Source: Paraflavitalea devenefica (GTDB lineage: Bacteria; Bacteroidota; Bacteroidia; Chitinophagales; Chitinophagaceae). From it: 64,000 bases of DNA. Numbering within the stretch: the first letter of the stretch is position 1; each line of letters opens with the position of its first letter. Shown in pieces: positions 26,592 through 34,818 of this stretch. The notes beneath the pieces were generated by a model. The model saw nothing but the letters and a program-made list of their open reading frames with translations. It was not told the origin of the DNA and made no database searches. The stretch is taken from positions 1,984,001-2,048,000 of the forward strand of contig NZ_JAARML010000001.1 in NCBI RefSeq assembly GCF_011759375.1, read 5' to 3'. Made by a program: the position numbers and the translations under genes.

Positions 26592-26684
26592 CTCCGGATG
26601 GTCCCCGGATTATCTCTGGATGGTAGTTTCTATAAGACCTCTATAACTCCTCTATAAAAGCTCTATAGGAGCTCTATAGTTTTT
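26592..26684. repeat. Two blocks of 11-bp-period tandem repeats
   Basis: Block one (26592-26624) is CTCCGGATGGT, CCCCGGATTAT, CTCTGGATGGT. After five bases, block two (26630-26679) is CTATAAGACCT, CTATAACTCCT, CTATAAAAGCT, CTATAGGAGCT, CTATAG, followed by TTTTTT. It fills the gap between two convergent genes and may also act as their terminator. Confidence 0.75.
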
Positions 26685-27412
26685 TAATATTTTTTAGGCG
26701 CCGCGCCTCCCAACAAACAAAATATGGTAGGTCTTTTGTGCAGGTCCGGCAGGCTTTTCTTCCAATCGGCCATTGTTTTTGTCTGGATAAACTCTGTAGA
26801 GGCGGTAATGTCTGCTGCTATGCACAGGCGGGTAGTTGGCTGACAGGCTTTCAGTAATGTTTCCAGCAGTTGATTATTACGGTAAGGCGTTTCTATAAAC
26901 AGTTGTGTGCATTGTTTACGGACCGACTCTGCTTCCAGTTCACGGATGGTTTTTATGCGGTGGCCGGTATCAATGGGAAGGTAGCCTACAAATTGAAACT
27001 GCTGGCCATTCATGCCGCTGCCCATCAATGCCAATAGGATAGCGCTGGGGCCTGTTAAAGGCCTCACCAATGCCTGTGCTTCATGCGCTACACCTACCAG
27101 TAACTGCCCAGGATCAGCTACGCCCGGGCAACCGGCCTCACTGATGATCCCGATATTCTTGCCCGCCTTAAGGTATTGGCGGAATGTAGCACGCACCGCC
27201 TCTTCTGCCTTATGAATAACCACCCATTCATAATCATCAATCACCATTTCTTTCCAAAGGGTCTTCAGGTAACGCCTGGCGCTCCGTTCATTTTCCACGA
27301 AGAATACCTGGCATTCCTTTACGGCAGTTAGCACATAGGCCGGAATGGTTTCTGTAGCTGTTTCATGTAGAAAAGAAGGGATCAGGTATACAGTGGGAGC
27401 AAATAAAGCCAT
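26684..27412 (-). CDS. RsmI-like SAM-dependent methyltransferase (tetrapyrrole methylase fold)
   Basis: 242 residues of the tetrapyrrole-methylase fold. The N-terminal YLIPSFLHETA region, GIISEAGCPGVADPG, VRPLTGPSAILLAL, and FIETPYRNNQLLETL correspond to RsmI (16S rRNA C1402 2'-O-methyltransferase) motifs. RsmI proper is about 280 residues with a C-terminal extension, which is missing here, so this looks like the short Bacteroidota paralogue; an rRNA target is likely but not shown. It lies one base after the EI24-family gene (27414) on the same strand, so the two form an operon. Confidence 0.75.
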   Translation of the reverse strand: MALFAPTVYLIPSFLHETATETIPAYVLTAVKECQVFFVENERSARRYLKTLWKEMVIDDYEWVVIHKAEEAVRATFRQYLKAGKNIGIISEAGCPGVADPGQLLVGVAHEAQALVRPLTGPSAILLALMGSGMNGQQFQFVGYLPIDTGHRIKTIRELEAESVRKQCTQLFIETPYRNNQLLETLLKACQPTTRLCIAADITASTEFIQTKTMADWKKSLPDLHKRPTIFCLLGGAAPKKY

Positions 27413-27413
27413 T

Positions 27414-28175
27414 TTAGACTTCTTTATTTTGATAATACAAGCTAATAGTAGCCGCTATAACCGCATAGGCCGGCGCCAGCACCCATCCTACTATTGGTAG
27501 CAGGTGCATCAGGTAAAATACCATGCCGTTGCCAATGGCCAGCCCTTTGTGCTTACCGATGTATTCAATACTCTCGGAAGGGGATAATTTATGGCGTTCA
27601 CAACTGTAATCCAGCATAGAGAAGCCATAATAGTAGCATTCTACAAATAAAACGATCACAGGCGTAACCCAGCCTATTACCGGGAAAAAGGAAAGGATCA
27701 GTAATGAAATAGAGTATACCGTTTGCCACAACGTATTGCGCAGCGCCAGCTTAATACCCCGCATCATATCTTTTAATAGCTGCGGCCAGCTAAAAGGGAA
27801 TTCCTTGCCGGATATGATCGCTTCTGTTTTTTCGCTGAGGTAGGCAAACAGCGGGGAGCCGATAATGAGAAAAAGGTATTTAAACAGGGAGAAATAAAAG
27901 AGTACCAGGAGAAGACGGATCATAATCTCTCCCATCATAAAAATAAAGCTCAGGAAACCGCTGCTCTGGCGATGCAGCCAGCGGTCAATGCCCAGGCTAT
28001 GGCTGAGGTAGGTAACGGCAGCTCCCGAGGATGCCCAGAAGAAGATCATACCCGCCACGAAGAGGATCATGTACAGAACGCCCGGAATAAGGATCCATTT
28101 CCACAATTGGTGTTTGGAAATGAACCTGTGAGCCCTGAAATAGGACTGTATTGCTATAACAATTTCTTTGAGCAA
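27414..28175 (-). CDS. EI24/CysZ-type integral membrane protein
   Basis: 253 residues with about five hydrophobic segments (near 30-50, 80-112, 150-190, 215-245) and the EI24 pattern (WKWILIPGVLYMILF; SPLFAYLSEKTEAI; LFVECYYYGFSMLDYSCER). The CysZ branch of this family mediates sulfate uptake; the more general branch is uncharacterised. No in-frame ATG exists near the N-terminus, and the frame starts with TTG at 28175, which gives the normal family N-terminus. Sulfate transport would suit the sulfur genes upstream, but I see no direct evidence for it. Confidence 0.75.
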   Translation of the reverse strand: MLKEIVIAIQSYFRAHRFISKHQLWKWILIPGVLYMILFVAGMIFFWASSGAAVTYLSHSLGIDRWLHRQSSGFLSFIFMMGEIMIRLLLVLFYFSLFKYLFLIIGSPLFAYLSEKTEAIISGKEFPFSWPQLLKDMMRGIKLALRNTLWQTVYSISLLILSFFPVIGWVTPVIVLFVECYYYGFSMLDYSCERHKLSPSESIEYIGKHKGLAIGNGMVFYLMHLLPIVGWVLAPAYAVIAATISLYYQNKEV

Positions 28176-28267
28176 GTTGTATAAATTTGATGTGCCCGGG
28201 GCAATGACTCACAGGATAAGGAGTGCTTGTGCAGTCAAACTTAACAAATATATCTATTGAATAATCA

Positions 28268-28888
28268 ATGAAAAAACTGGACCAGCATTTTTACAACCGT
28301 ACCGATGTGCTGAAAATAGCCAAAGAATTACTGGGGAAGATCATTGTTACTACTTTCGATGGGCAGCTTACCTCCGGCCGCATCGTGGAAACGGAAGCGT
28401 ATGCCGGGGTAGGAGACAGGGCTTCGCATGCCTGGGGTGGCCGCCGTACCAACCGGACGGAGATCATGTACGGCATAGGTGGCACCGCCTATGTATACCT
28501 GTGTTATGGCCTTCACCAGATGTTCAACGTTGTTACCAACCAGTTGGGCATTCCCCATGCTATCCTGGTGCGGGCAGTAGAGCCGGTAACAGGTATAGAC
28601 ATCATGTTGCAGCGCACCCGCAAAAAGCGGCTGGACAATACCCTTACCAAGGGTCCTGGTAATGTGGCGAAGGCGCTGGGTATCTTCACCCGTCATACTG
28701 GGCTTAGTTTATTGGACGACGACCTGTTCATTACAGATGACGGATTCCGCGTCAAGAAAAACGATATTGTAGCTACGCCCCGTATAGGTGTGGATTATGC
28801 CGGGGAAGATGCGGCCTTGCCCTACCGTTTTATCATACAGGGTAACCCGTATGTAAGCGGAAAGAAGATAGGGCTTGTGAAGAAATAG
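28268..28888 (+). CDS. 3-methyladenine DNA glycosylase (AAG/MPG family)
   Basis: 206 residues matching alkyladenine glycosylases, which remove alkylated or deaminated purines and open base excision repair. Features include LLGKIIVTTFDGQLTSGRIVETEAY, DRASHAWGGRRTNRTEIMYG, AYVYLCYGLHQMFNVVT, and the KGPGNVAKALGI stretch. It is divergent from the EI24 operon and converges with the PorP/SprF gene, ending two bases from its stop codon. A possible -7 box (TAAATTTG, 28182-28189) lies about 80 bases upstream. Confidence 0.95.
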   Translation: MKKLDQHFYNRTDVLKIAKELLGKIIVTTFDGQLTSGRIVETEAYAGVGDRASHAWGGRRTNRTEIMYGIGGTAYVYLCYGLHQMFNVVTNQLGIPHAILVRAVEPVTGIDIMLQRTRKKRLDNTLTKGPGNVAKALGIFTRHTGLSLLDDDLFITDDGFRVKKNDIVATPRIGVDYAGEDAALPYRFIIQGNPYVSGKKIGLVKK

Positions 28889-28890
28889 TA

Positions 28891-29922
28891 TTAGAACCTC
28901 GGGCAGGGAATACCTTTATTACCCGGCGGCAAATTGATATAGATCAGGGAAATTTCAATACCTCCACGACTTTGGGAAGCCGTTTTAAGGCTGGAGATGT
29001 TAACATCATAAGAAGCGCCTAAGCGGAAGCCGCCAAACTCAAGACCAATATAAGGGATCACGGCATCATTGACATTATTGAAACGTGTCCATAGACCGGC
29101 ATAAAAATTTGTTGGGTTCTCTTCATCCCCATTTACGTTGAAGCCTGCAGCGCCGCCCAATACAATGTTGCTGGCTGCCGCCTGCCGGCTGAACAGGGAG
29201 CTCAGGTAAATCGTTTTACTGCGGTCACCTATCGGGATAGCACCACCGGCATGTACGGTGAAGCGTGGATTCAACGTATAGTAAATACCGGTAAAGCTTT
29301 CCTGGGGCTTATTGAGGTGGTAAGCAGATACCCCTAAATAAAAGTTATTATATCCATCAGTAGAACCATTATACAGTACGCCTGCGCTGAAATCAAAATA
29401 ATTCAGGTTGATCACCTGGTCATCAACTGCCTCACCGCTGGCGTTTGTCCAGCCTCCCAAAGAGTCTAGCTCAGTCTCAAAATGCAGTTTCGTACCATCC
29501 AGCCTTTTATTGGTATAGGTGCCCTGGAATCCAATGCCGAGCTGATGCAGGCCATCTTCGTCCAGTCCTTTATGATAAGCGGTGGTAAGTGAAATAGAGT
29601 TGGTGGTAAGAATGCCATTGGCAGTCCTGTCGGTCATGGCCATCACCCCTACGCCCCAGGTATCCAGCTCGGATATGCGATTCCTCAGAATCGGCGCATC
29701 GAAAGAGGCGGTGGAAGTAATAAAAGCATTGCTGATAGCGGGCCATTGGTCCCTGTAATTGCCGGCTATGCGGAAATTGCCATTGAACTTACCGGTTAGT
29801 GCGGGGTTCAGTGTAAGGGGAGAAACAAAAAATTGGGAAAAGTTAGGGTCCTGGGCTGTAACGGCGGCCGTTTTCAGCATCAGGCAAATGGCCATCAGTA
29901 TAAATAAATTCCTCATCCGCAT
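28891..29922 (-). CDS. PorP/SprF family type IX secretion outer-membrane protein
   Basis: 343 residues with a signal peptide (ending near VTAQ) followed by DPNFSQFFVSPLTLNPALTG, the signature of PorP/SprF proteins, and then a beta-barrel. Characterised members are needed for secretion or attachment of specific T9SS cargo. Many genomes encode several copies, often beside giant adhesins; none is next to this one. Two starts fit (ATG at 29922 or 29916). A 17-bp palindrome lies five bases before the first, suggesting specific regulation. It follows upp on the same strand with a 60-base gap. Confidence 0.85.
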   Translation of the reverse strand: MRMRNLFILMAICLMLKTAAVTAQDPNFSQFFVSPLTLNPALTGKFNGNFRIAGNYRDQWPAISNAFITSTASFDAPILRNRISELDTWGVGVMAMTDRTANGILTTNSISLTTAYHKGLDEDGLHQLGIGFQGTYTNKRLDGTKLHFETELDSLGGWTNASGEAVDDQVINLNYFDFSAGVLYNGSTDGYNNFYLGVSAYHLNKPQESFTGIYYTLNPRFTVHAGGAIPIGDRSKTIYLSSLFSRQAAASNIVLGGAAGFNVNGDEENPTNFYAGLWTRFNNVNDAVIPYIGLEFGGFRLGASYDVNISSLKTASQSRGGIEISLIYINLPPGNKGIPCPRF

Positions 29923-29926
29923 AGTT

Positions 29927-29943
29927 GGTACTTACTAAGTACC
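29927..29943. promoter_or_regulatory. Palindrome directly upstream of the PorP/SprF gene
   Basis: GGTACTTA-C-TAAGTACC, perfect 8-bp arms around one base. It begins five bases before the upstream ATG of the PorP/SprF gene, where a bound repressor would block transcription or a leader hairpin would form. Confidence 0.45.
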
Positions 29944-29982
29944 TCCAAAGTACAACAAAAAGGGGGAATGTCAATGTAAATT

Positions 29983-30633
29983 TTACATTTGGACCTTTGT
30001 GCCAAAAGCCAGGTCGCCTGCGTCGCCCAATCCGGGAACAATATATCCTTTGGCCGTCAGTTCTTCGTCAATGGCCCCGCACCACAATTTGACGTTCGGC
30101 TCACTGCGCTGAACATATTCAATCCCAACGGTGCAGGCAATAGCGGCCACAATATGGATCTCCCGCGGATGGCCCTCTTCCCGTAAATACTGGATCGTTT
30201 TTACCAGGGAAGAGCCGGTAGCCAGCATGGAATCGGAAATAATCACTACCCGGTTTTCCAGTTCCGGGCAGGAAACATATTCCAGACTTATCTCAAATGA
30301 TCCATCCCGTAAATGCTTCCGGTAGGCGGAAATAAAGGCATTGTCGGCTTTATCAAAATAATTCAGCAGACCCTGGTGCAGGGGCAGGCCTGCGCGCAGG
30401 ATGGTAGCCAGTACAGGTTGTTCCTTCAACACATCGCATACGGAGATACCCAGCGGCGTTTGCACCTCTTTCTCTTCATATTCAAGCACTTTACTAATCT
30501 CGTAAGCGGCTATTTCGCCAATGCGTTCCAGGTTACGGCGAAAGCGCATCCTGTCCGTCTGTACCTGGATATCACGCAGTTCACTGATCCATTGAGATAC
30601 CAGGGAACTTTGGTCGCTTAAATTGATTACCAT
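29983..30633 (-). CDS. upp: Uracil phosphoribosyltransferase (Upp)
   Basis: 216-residue pyrimidine salvage enzyme making UMP from uracil and PRPP. The PRPP loop is VVIISDSMLATGSSLVKTI, preceded by ATILRAGLPLHQGLL. The uracil-binding flap reads KGYIVPGLGDAGDLAFGT near the C-terminus. Length and motifs are standard. It is divergent from anmK. A TAGTTTTG box (30679-30686, minus strand) about 45 bases upstream may be its promoter. The PorP/SprF gene follows on the same strand. Confidence 0.95.
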   Translation of the reverse strand: MVINLSDQSSLVSQWISELRDIQVQTDRMRFRRNLERIGEIAAYEISKVLEYEEKEVQTPLGISVCDVLKEQPVLATILRAGLPLHQGLLNYFDKADNAFISAYRKHLRDGSFEISLEYVSCPELENRVVIISDSMLATGSSLVKTIQYLREEGHPREIHIVAAIACTVGIEYVQRSEPNVKLWCGAIDEELTAKGYIVPGLGDAGDLAFGTKVQM

Positions 30634-30678
30634 GCTTTAAGTTTTGGATTTTGATGGCGAAGCCTGACATTTGGTGAA

Positions 30679-30686
30679 CAAAACTA
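30679..30686 (-). promoter_or_regulatory. Possible -7 box for upp
   Basis: TAGTTTTG on the minus strand fits TAnnTTTG, 45 bases before the upp ATG. The -33 position is only partly matched. Confidence 0.4.
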
Positions 30687-30720
30687 TAACCTACGTTCTG
30701 AAATCAGAAATATAAAAATT

Positions 30721-31854
30721 ATGGTATATCGTGTAATCGGGCTCATGAGTGGCAGTTCCCTGGATGGGTTGGATATTGCATTTGTTGAATTCCATGAGCA
30801 GGCCGGCGCCTGGAGCTATGAGATAAAGGCTACAGAATGCTACGCCTATAGCGCCGAGTGGGTAGAAAAACTGAAAAAAGCCACCTCGCTCAATGCCGCA
30901 GATTACCAGTTATTGCATACCGCCTATGGGCATTATACTGGTCAACTGGTCAATGCTTTTATAGAAGAATACGGGCTGGACTACCAGGTACAGCTCATTG
31001 CGTCGCACGGGCATACCACCTTTCACATGCCTGCCCAAAAAATGACGGCCCAATTGGGCGATGGCGCCGCCGTTGCTGCCGCCACCGGCATCAATGTTGT
31101 CAGCGATCTGCGGGCCATGGATGTGGCCCTCGGCGGAAATGGCGCCCCCATTGTGCCCATCGGGGAGAAATTGCTTCTGAAAGATTACCCCTTATTCCTC
31201 AATCTTGGAGGTATTGCCAATGTTTCCTGCAACCTTGCCAGCCATTATATCGCATACGATGTATGCCCTGCCAACCGCGTGCTTAACATGCTGGCCAATA
31301 AAGCTGGTAAATCATTCGACGAAGGCGGGCAAATGGCTGCCGGCGGAACGCTTCAGCCAGAGTTATTAAATATTCTTAATGCATTGGAGTATTATCACCT
31401 GCCCGGGCCTAAATCACTGGCCAATGACTTTGGTACCGATGTCGTATTTCCTCTGGTAACCGGTTCCCGGTTCAGGATAAAAGATACCTGGATACAGGAT
31501 AGCCTCAGAACGTATGTAGAGCATATTGCCGTACAGGTTAAAAATGCGTTGAGCGCCTGTCTGTTTTCCGGCCACCAGCCACCGGCTGCCAGCGACCAAC
31601 CTCCCTACAAACTGCTCGTCACCGGCGGTGGTGCCCATAATACCTTCCTCATTGACCGGTTAGCTACCTTATTGCGTGAAATCAATATTGACGTAGTGGT
31701 ACCTGATAAAAAGCTGATAGATTATAAGGAAGCCATCATCATGGCATTGATCGGTGTGCTGCGCTGGCGCGAAGAGAATAATGTATTGGCATCAGTAACC
31801 GGTTCACTGCGTAACAGCATTGGCGGTGCGGTATGGATCGGTCAGGAGGCCTGA
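30721..31854 (+). CDS. anmK: Anhydro-N-acetylmuramic acid kinase (AnmK)
   Basis: 377-residue kinase that opens and phosphorylates 1,6-anhydro-MurNAc during recycling of cell-wall fragments. The N-terminal GLMSGSSLDGLDIAFVEF phosphate-binding motif is diagnostic; ASHGHTTFHMP, NLGGIANVS, and TGGGAHNTFL also match. The segment usually read as FDTGPGN is YDVCPAN here, a form I associate with Bacteroidota members. It stands alone, divergent from upp. No other recycling gene is present in the window. Confidence 0.93.
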   Translation: MVYRVIGLMSGSSLDGLDIAFVEFHEQAGAWSYEIKATECYAYSAEWVEKLKKATSLNAADYQLLHTAYGHYTGQLVNAFIEEYGLDYQVQLIASHGHTTFHMPAQKMTAQLGDGAAVAAATGINVVSDLRAMDVALGGNGAPIVPIGEKLLLKDYPLFLNLGGIANVSCNLASHYIAYDVCPANRVLNMLANKAGKSFDEGGQMAAGGTLQPELLNILNALEYYHLPGPKSLANDFGTDVVFPLVTGSRFRIKDTWIQDSLRTYVEHIAVQVKNALSACLFSGHQPPAASDQPPYKLLVTGGGAHNTFLIDRLATLLREINIDVVVPDKKLIDYKEAIIMALIGVLRWREENNVLASVTGSLRNSIGGAVWIGQEA

Positions 31855-31956
31855 TCGTTGCGCATTAAATATTGATCCCGGACAATTGGTCTTTCAATTG
31901 CGAATCCTTAACATGGCTGGCGGCAGCAGCGTCCGGATAATTCGTATATTGTAACG

Positions 31957-31970
31957 GTTAGCCTGCTAAC
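31957..31970. promoter_or_regulatory. Small inverted repeat upstream of the M28 peptidase gene
   Basis: GTTAGC-CT-GCTAAC, 6-bp arms, 18 bases before the ATG. It lies just downstream of a TATATTGT sequence that is close to a -7 box. Confidence 0.3.
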
Positions 31971-31988
31971 TGAGGTTAACGAAATTTC

Positions 31989-33728
31989 ATGCATATAACC
32001 AATAAACCTTTTGCAGTAATCCACTTGCTGGTACTAATCCTATCGTGTTCCGGATCATTTGCTCAAAAAGCATCTTCCCAGGAGAAGAAATATTTCAACC
32101 TCTTACGTAAACATTTTGTAGCGGACAATGCTTACCAAACCGTAGCATTTGTAGAGCAACGGTGGCGGATTGCCGGTAATACCGGTTTCAATGAAAGCAT
32201 ATTCTATGTAGAAAAAATACTGCAGCAGGCCGGGTTCAAAAAAGAGGTAAATGGGGAAACCGATGCCATCCTTACTTACCGCATTGAAAAGCGCCCTCTG
32301 CAAAGGCCTACCTGGGAGCCGGTGAATGCGCAACTATTTATTGTGGGCGAGGATAAACCATTGCTGGAGTTTACGACCAATCGTAACATGCTGGCCATGT
32401 ATTCCGGCTCTACACCGGCGGCAGGTATTACAGCAGAATTGGTAGATATTGGAAAAGCCACTGATAAAGAGCTCGGAGGGAAAGACCTTACCGGGAAGAT
32501 CGTATTGGCCGAAGGAGGAATAGGTAGTGTATACACGAAAGCCATCAATAAAGGAGCATTGGGCGCCTTGTCCTATTCCCTGCCGGGATATACACAACCA
32601 CAAAAGCATATTAACTCCATACAATTCCAGGGCATCAGGCATGAGGCCGATTCTGCCCGGCGCAAATGGGGCATCCTTTTATCTTATGCAGCGCGGGAGA
32701 AATTAAAAGCTGCACTGGCCAAAGGTCCCGTTTCAGTGCGGGTAATCACCCATACAAAGATATATCCCTCCGAAGAGTTGACCATCGTAGCCAATGTGCG
32801 TGGGAGCGTAAAGCCCGATGAGCGTTTTGTATTCAGTGCGCATGTACAGGAGCCGGGCGCCAATGACAATGCCACCGGCGTAGGCACCCTGGCCGAAATG
32901 GCCCGCCTTACAGCGCAACTTGTGCAAGCAAAACAGATAGCTCCCCAACGTACGATCACGTTCTTATGGGGTGATGAGATCGTCTCTACCAACCGGTATA
33001 TACGCGATGATTCCATCCGGGCAAAGGGTATAAAATGGGGGCTCAGCCTCGATATGGTAGGGGAGGATGTACAAAAAACAGGCGGTAGCTTCCTCATTGA
33101 AAAAATGCCCGATCCCTCAGCCATCTGGACAAGGGGCAATGATAAACACAGTGAATGGGGCGGCTCGCCATTAAAGGAATCAGACATGTTTCCCCATTAC
33201 TTTAATGACCTGTTGCTGAACCGTTGCCTGCAGGAATCAAAAGCTACCGGATGGATAGTAAACACCAACCCTTTTGAAGGAGGAAGCGACCACACGCCGT
33301 TTTTGCAGGCCAAAATCCCCGGATTGCTCATGTGGCATTTTACCGATGTATTTTATCATACCGATGGCGACCGGCTCGACATGGTCTCTGCCGAAGAAAT
33401 GAAGCACGTAGGAGTTAGTGCCCTGGTCACTGCTTACCTGCTCGCACAGGCCAACCGTCATACGGCTGTGGCGCTCATAAAAGACCTCGCTGAAAATGCC
33501 CGGCAGCGGCTGCGTACGGAATGTGGATTGAGCAAAGCAATCATTCAGCAGGGAGGCGATGCCGCCCGGGAAAAACATATCCTGGATGTATGGCGCGACT
33601 GGTACCTGACAGCCCTCGATAAAACAAGGGACATTGCGGTGAAAGGTGCTAATAACAGAATAGACAAGGCTATTAAACGGGCTCAGCAACAAGTACGTGA
33701 GGAAGCTGCCGCCTGTATTGCTCAATAA
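31989..33728 (+). CDS. Exported M28 family metallopeptidase
   Basis: 579 residues with a signal peptide (ending near SFAQ), a PA-domain-like insert (about 125-215), and an M28 zinc peptidase domain (about 255-500). Zinc ligands visible in order: His in FSAHVQEPG, Asp in GANDNATG, Glu in LWGDEI, Asp in SLDMVGED, and the final His in GGSDHTPF. Two positions differ from the common pattern: H-x-D reads H-V-Q, and the general base Glu of the EE pair is Asp. It is probably an aminopeptidase acting in the periplasm or outside. The C-terminal ~80 residues are helical. It converges with a GNAT gene, with stop codons seven bases apart inside a weak hairpin (33723-33748). Confidence 0.82.
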   Translation: MHITNKPFAVIHLLVLILSCSGSFAQKASSQEKKYFNLLRKHFVADNAYQTVAFVEQRWRIAGNTGFNESIFYVEKILQQAGFKKEVNGETDAILTYRIEKRPLQRPTWEPVNAQLFIVGEDKPLLEFTTNRNMLAMYSGSTPAAGITAELVDIGKATDKELGGKDLTGKIVLAEGGIGSVYTKAINKGALGALSYSLPGYTQPQKHINSIQFQGIRHEADSARRKWGILLSYAAREKLKAALAKGPVSVRVITHTKIYPSEELTIVANVRGSVKPDERFVFSAHVQEPGANDNATGVGTLAEMARLTAQLVQAKQIAPQRTITFLWGDEIVSTNRYIRDDSIRAKGIKWGLSLDMVGEDVQKTGGSFLIEKMPDPSAIWTRGNDKHSEWGGSPLKESDMFPHYFNDLLLNRCLQESKATGWIVNTNPFEGGSDHTPFLQAKIPGLLMWHFTDVFYHTDGDRLDMVSAEEMKHVGVSALVTAYLLAQANRHTAVALIKDLAENARQRLRTECGLSKAIIQQGGDAAREKHILDVWRDWYLTALDKTRDIAVKGANNRIDKAIKRAQQQVREEAAACIAQ

Positions 33729-33734
33729 CAGCCA

Positions 33735-34424
33735 TTAATGCTGTATTGTCTTCAGAAAACTTTCTTTTGTACAGGTATAAAGGCGTGATGTTTTTTGCCG
33801 GGAAGTAGTCTTCTTATGAAATATAAATCCGGCTTTTTCCATCTTATTATTCAGGTATTCATTTTCATCAAGCTGCATAACAATGCGTTTCACCTCCTGG
33901 AAGGAAAAGAAAAATTCAAGGGTCGTTTGGATAGCAGAAATGGAATAATTGCCGATCAGTAACCGTTCCGGTTTAATCAGGAACTGCAATTTGTAATCCC
34001 CGGGCTTTACGGCGTATTGTAAACTGATATCGTCAGCAGAGGCCTGGTAAACATCCGCCTGCGCCAGGTTCGTACCATTCATCATCACCATGAACGATTG
34101 TGCGGTACCCGATCCGGCAATCCGGCTATAGATCTCCTGCAGGTGCTCTACATGGGCTTCTTTTTTCAGGTGCCGGGTATATTCCCAAGGCAACCAATTG
34201 TAGATCACCGGCAGGTCGGTGGACAAACACAATAATCGTAAGGAAATAATTACCTGGTCTGTTTTAAAATCGTGGGAGTAAATAACATTCTGTACTGCAT
34301 CGTACGAAACAGGCTTGCACAGCATCTTATGTACCACATTAATATTACGGGTATCAGCAGGGCTGTTAACTGCTCCTGTTTTGGCCTGAAAAGCAGCGGG
34401 CATAAAAATAAAGCTGGTGGACAT
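33735..34424 (-). CDS. GNAT acetyltransferase of the siderophore-biosynthesis type
   Basis: 229 residues. The segment from about 65 on resembles the Acetyltransf_8 (IucB/AlcB-like) family: LRLLCLSTDLPVIYNWLPWEY, an E-x-Y stretch, a QADVYQA core strand, NYSISAIQTTLEFFFSF, and KRIVMQLDENEYLNNKMEKAGF, where the acetyl-CoA loop and late helix sit. These enzymes acylate hydroxylysine or similar amines in siderophore assembly. No other siderophore gene lies nearby, so the acceptor is unknown. The gene is divergent from an AraC regulator across a 394-base gap. The first 60 residues are not recognised. Confidence 0.62.
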   Translation of the reverse strand: MSTSFIFMPAAFQAKTGAVNSPADTRNINVVHKMLCKPVSYDAVQNVIYSHDFKTDQVIISLRLLCLSTDLPVIYNWLPWEYTRHLKKEAHVEHLQEIYSRIAGSGTAQSFMVMMNGTNLAQADVYQASADDISLQYAVKPGDYKLQFLIKPERLLIGNYSISAIQTTLEFFFSFQEVKRIVMQLDENEYLNNKMEKAGFIFHKKTTSRQKTSRLYTCTKESFLKTIQH

Positions 34425-34818
34425 TACTGTTGATTTAAAGTATGTATACCAGAGCCTTGACCAAAAAAATGTATTCTATGAAAGGGTTACGGTTTGTTAG
34501 ATGATCTCGTTACAGGGAAGTATTCGTTTGGTTGCCTTATTATTGTTGTAGCCACCATGAAAGTTGCAATCGGCTACCACTGTAATAGGAATAGAAATTT
34601 GCCTCTTTTTTTCTGAACTGCAGGATTCTTTCACCCTTTTTTTAGGTGAATACGCCGTAATATGTAGCTTTTGATACAGGAAAACACTTAGAAAGTTGTG
34701 GAAATGAGTAAGGAGTGCCAATCATGTGGGGCCCTAAAATAAAAATGTACGTAATGGTACAAAATTTAGATGTATAGCCGAAATTGTATCTGCTATTTAT
34801 ACCATTAAACCTGTCTGT
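34425..34818. other. 394-base divergent intergenic region
   Basis: AT-rich with no convincing gene; short frames here have no family features. It holds a TTCACC/GGTGAA hairpin (34630-34650) around a T-rich loop and a TTGACCA motif near 34456 whose complement TGGTCAA recurs in the desert after the AraC gene. Promoters for the GNAT and AraC genes must lie here. Confidence 0.5.
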
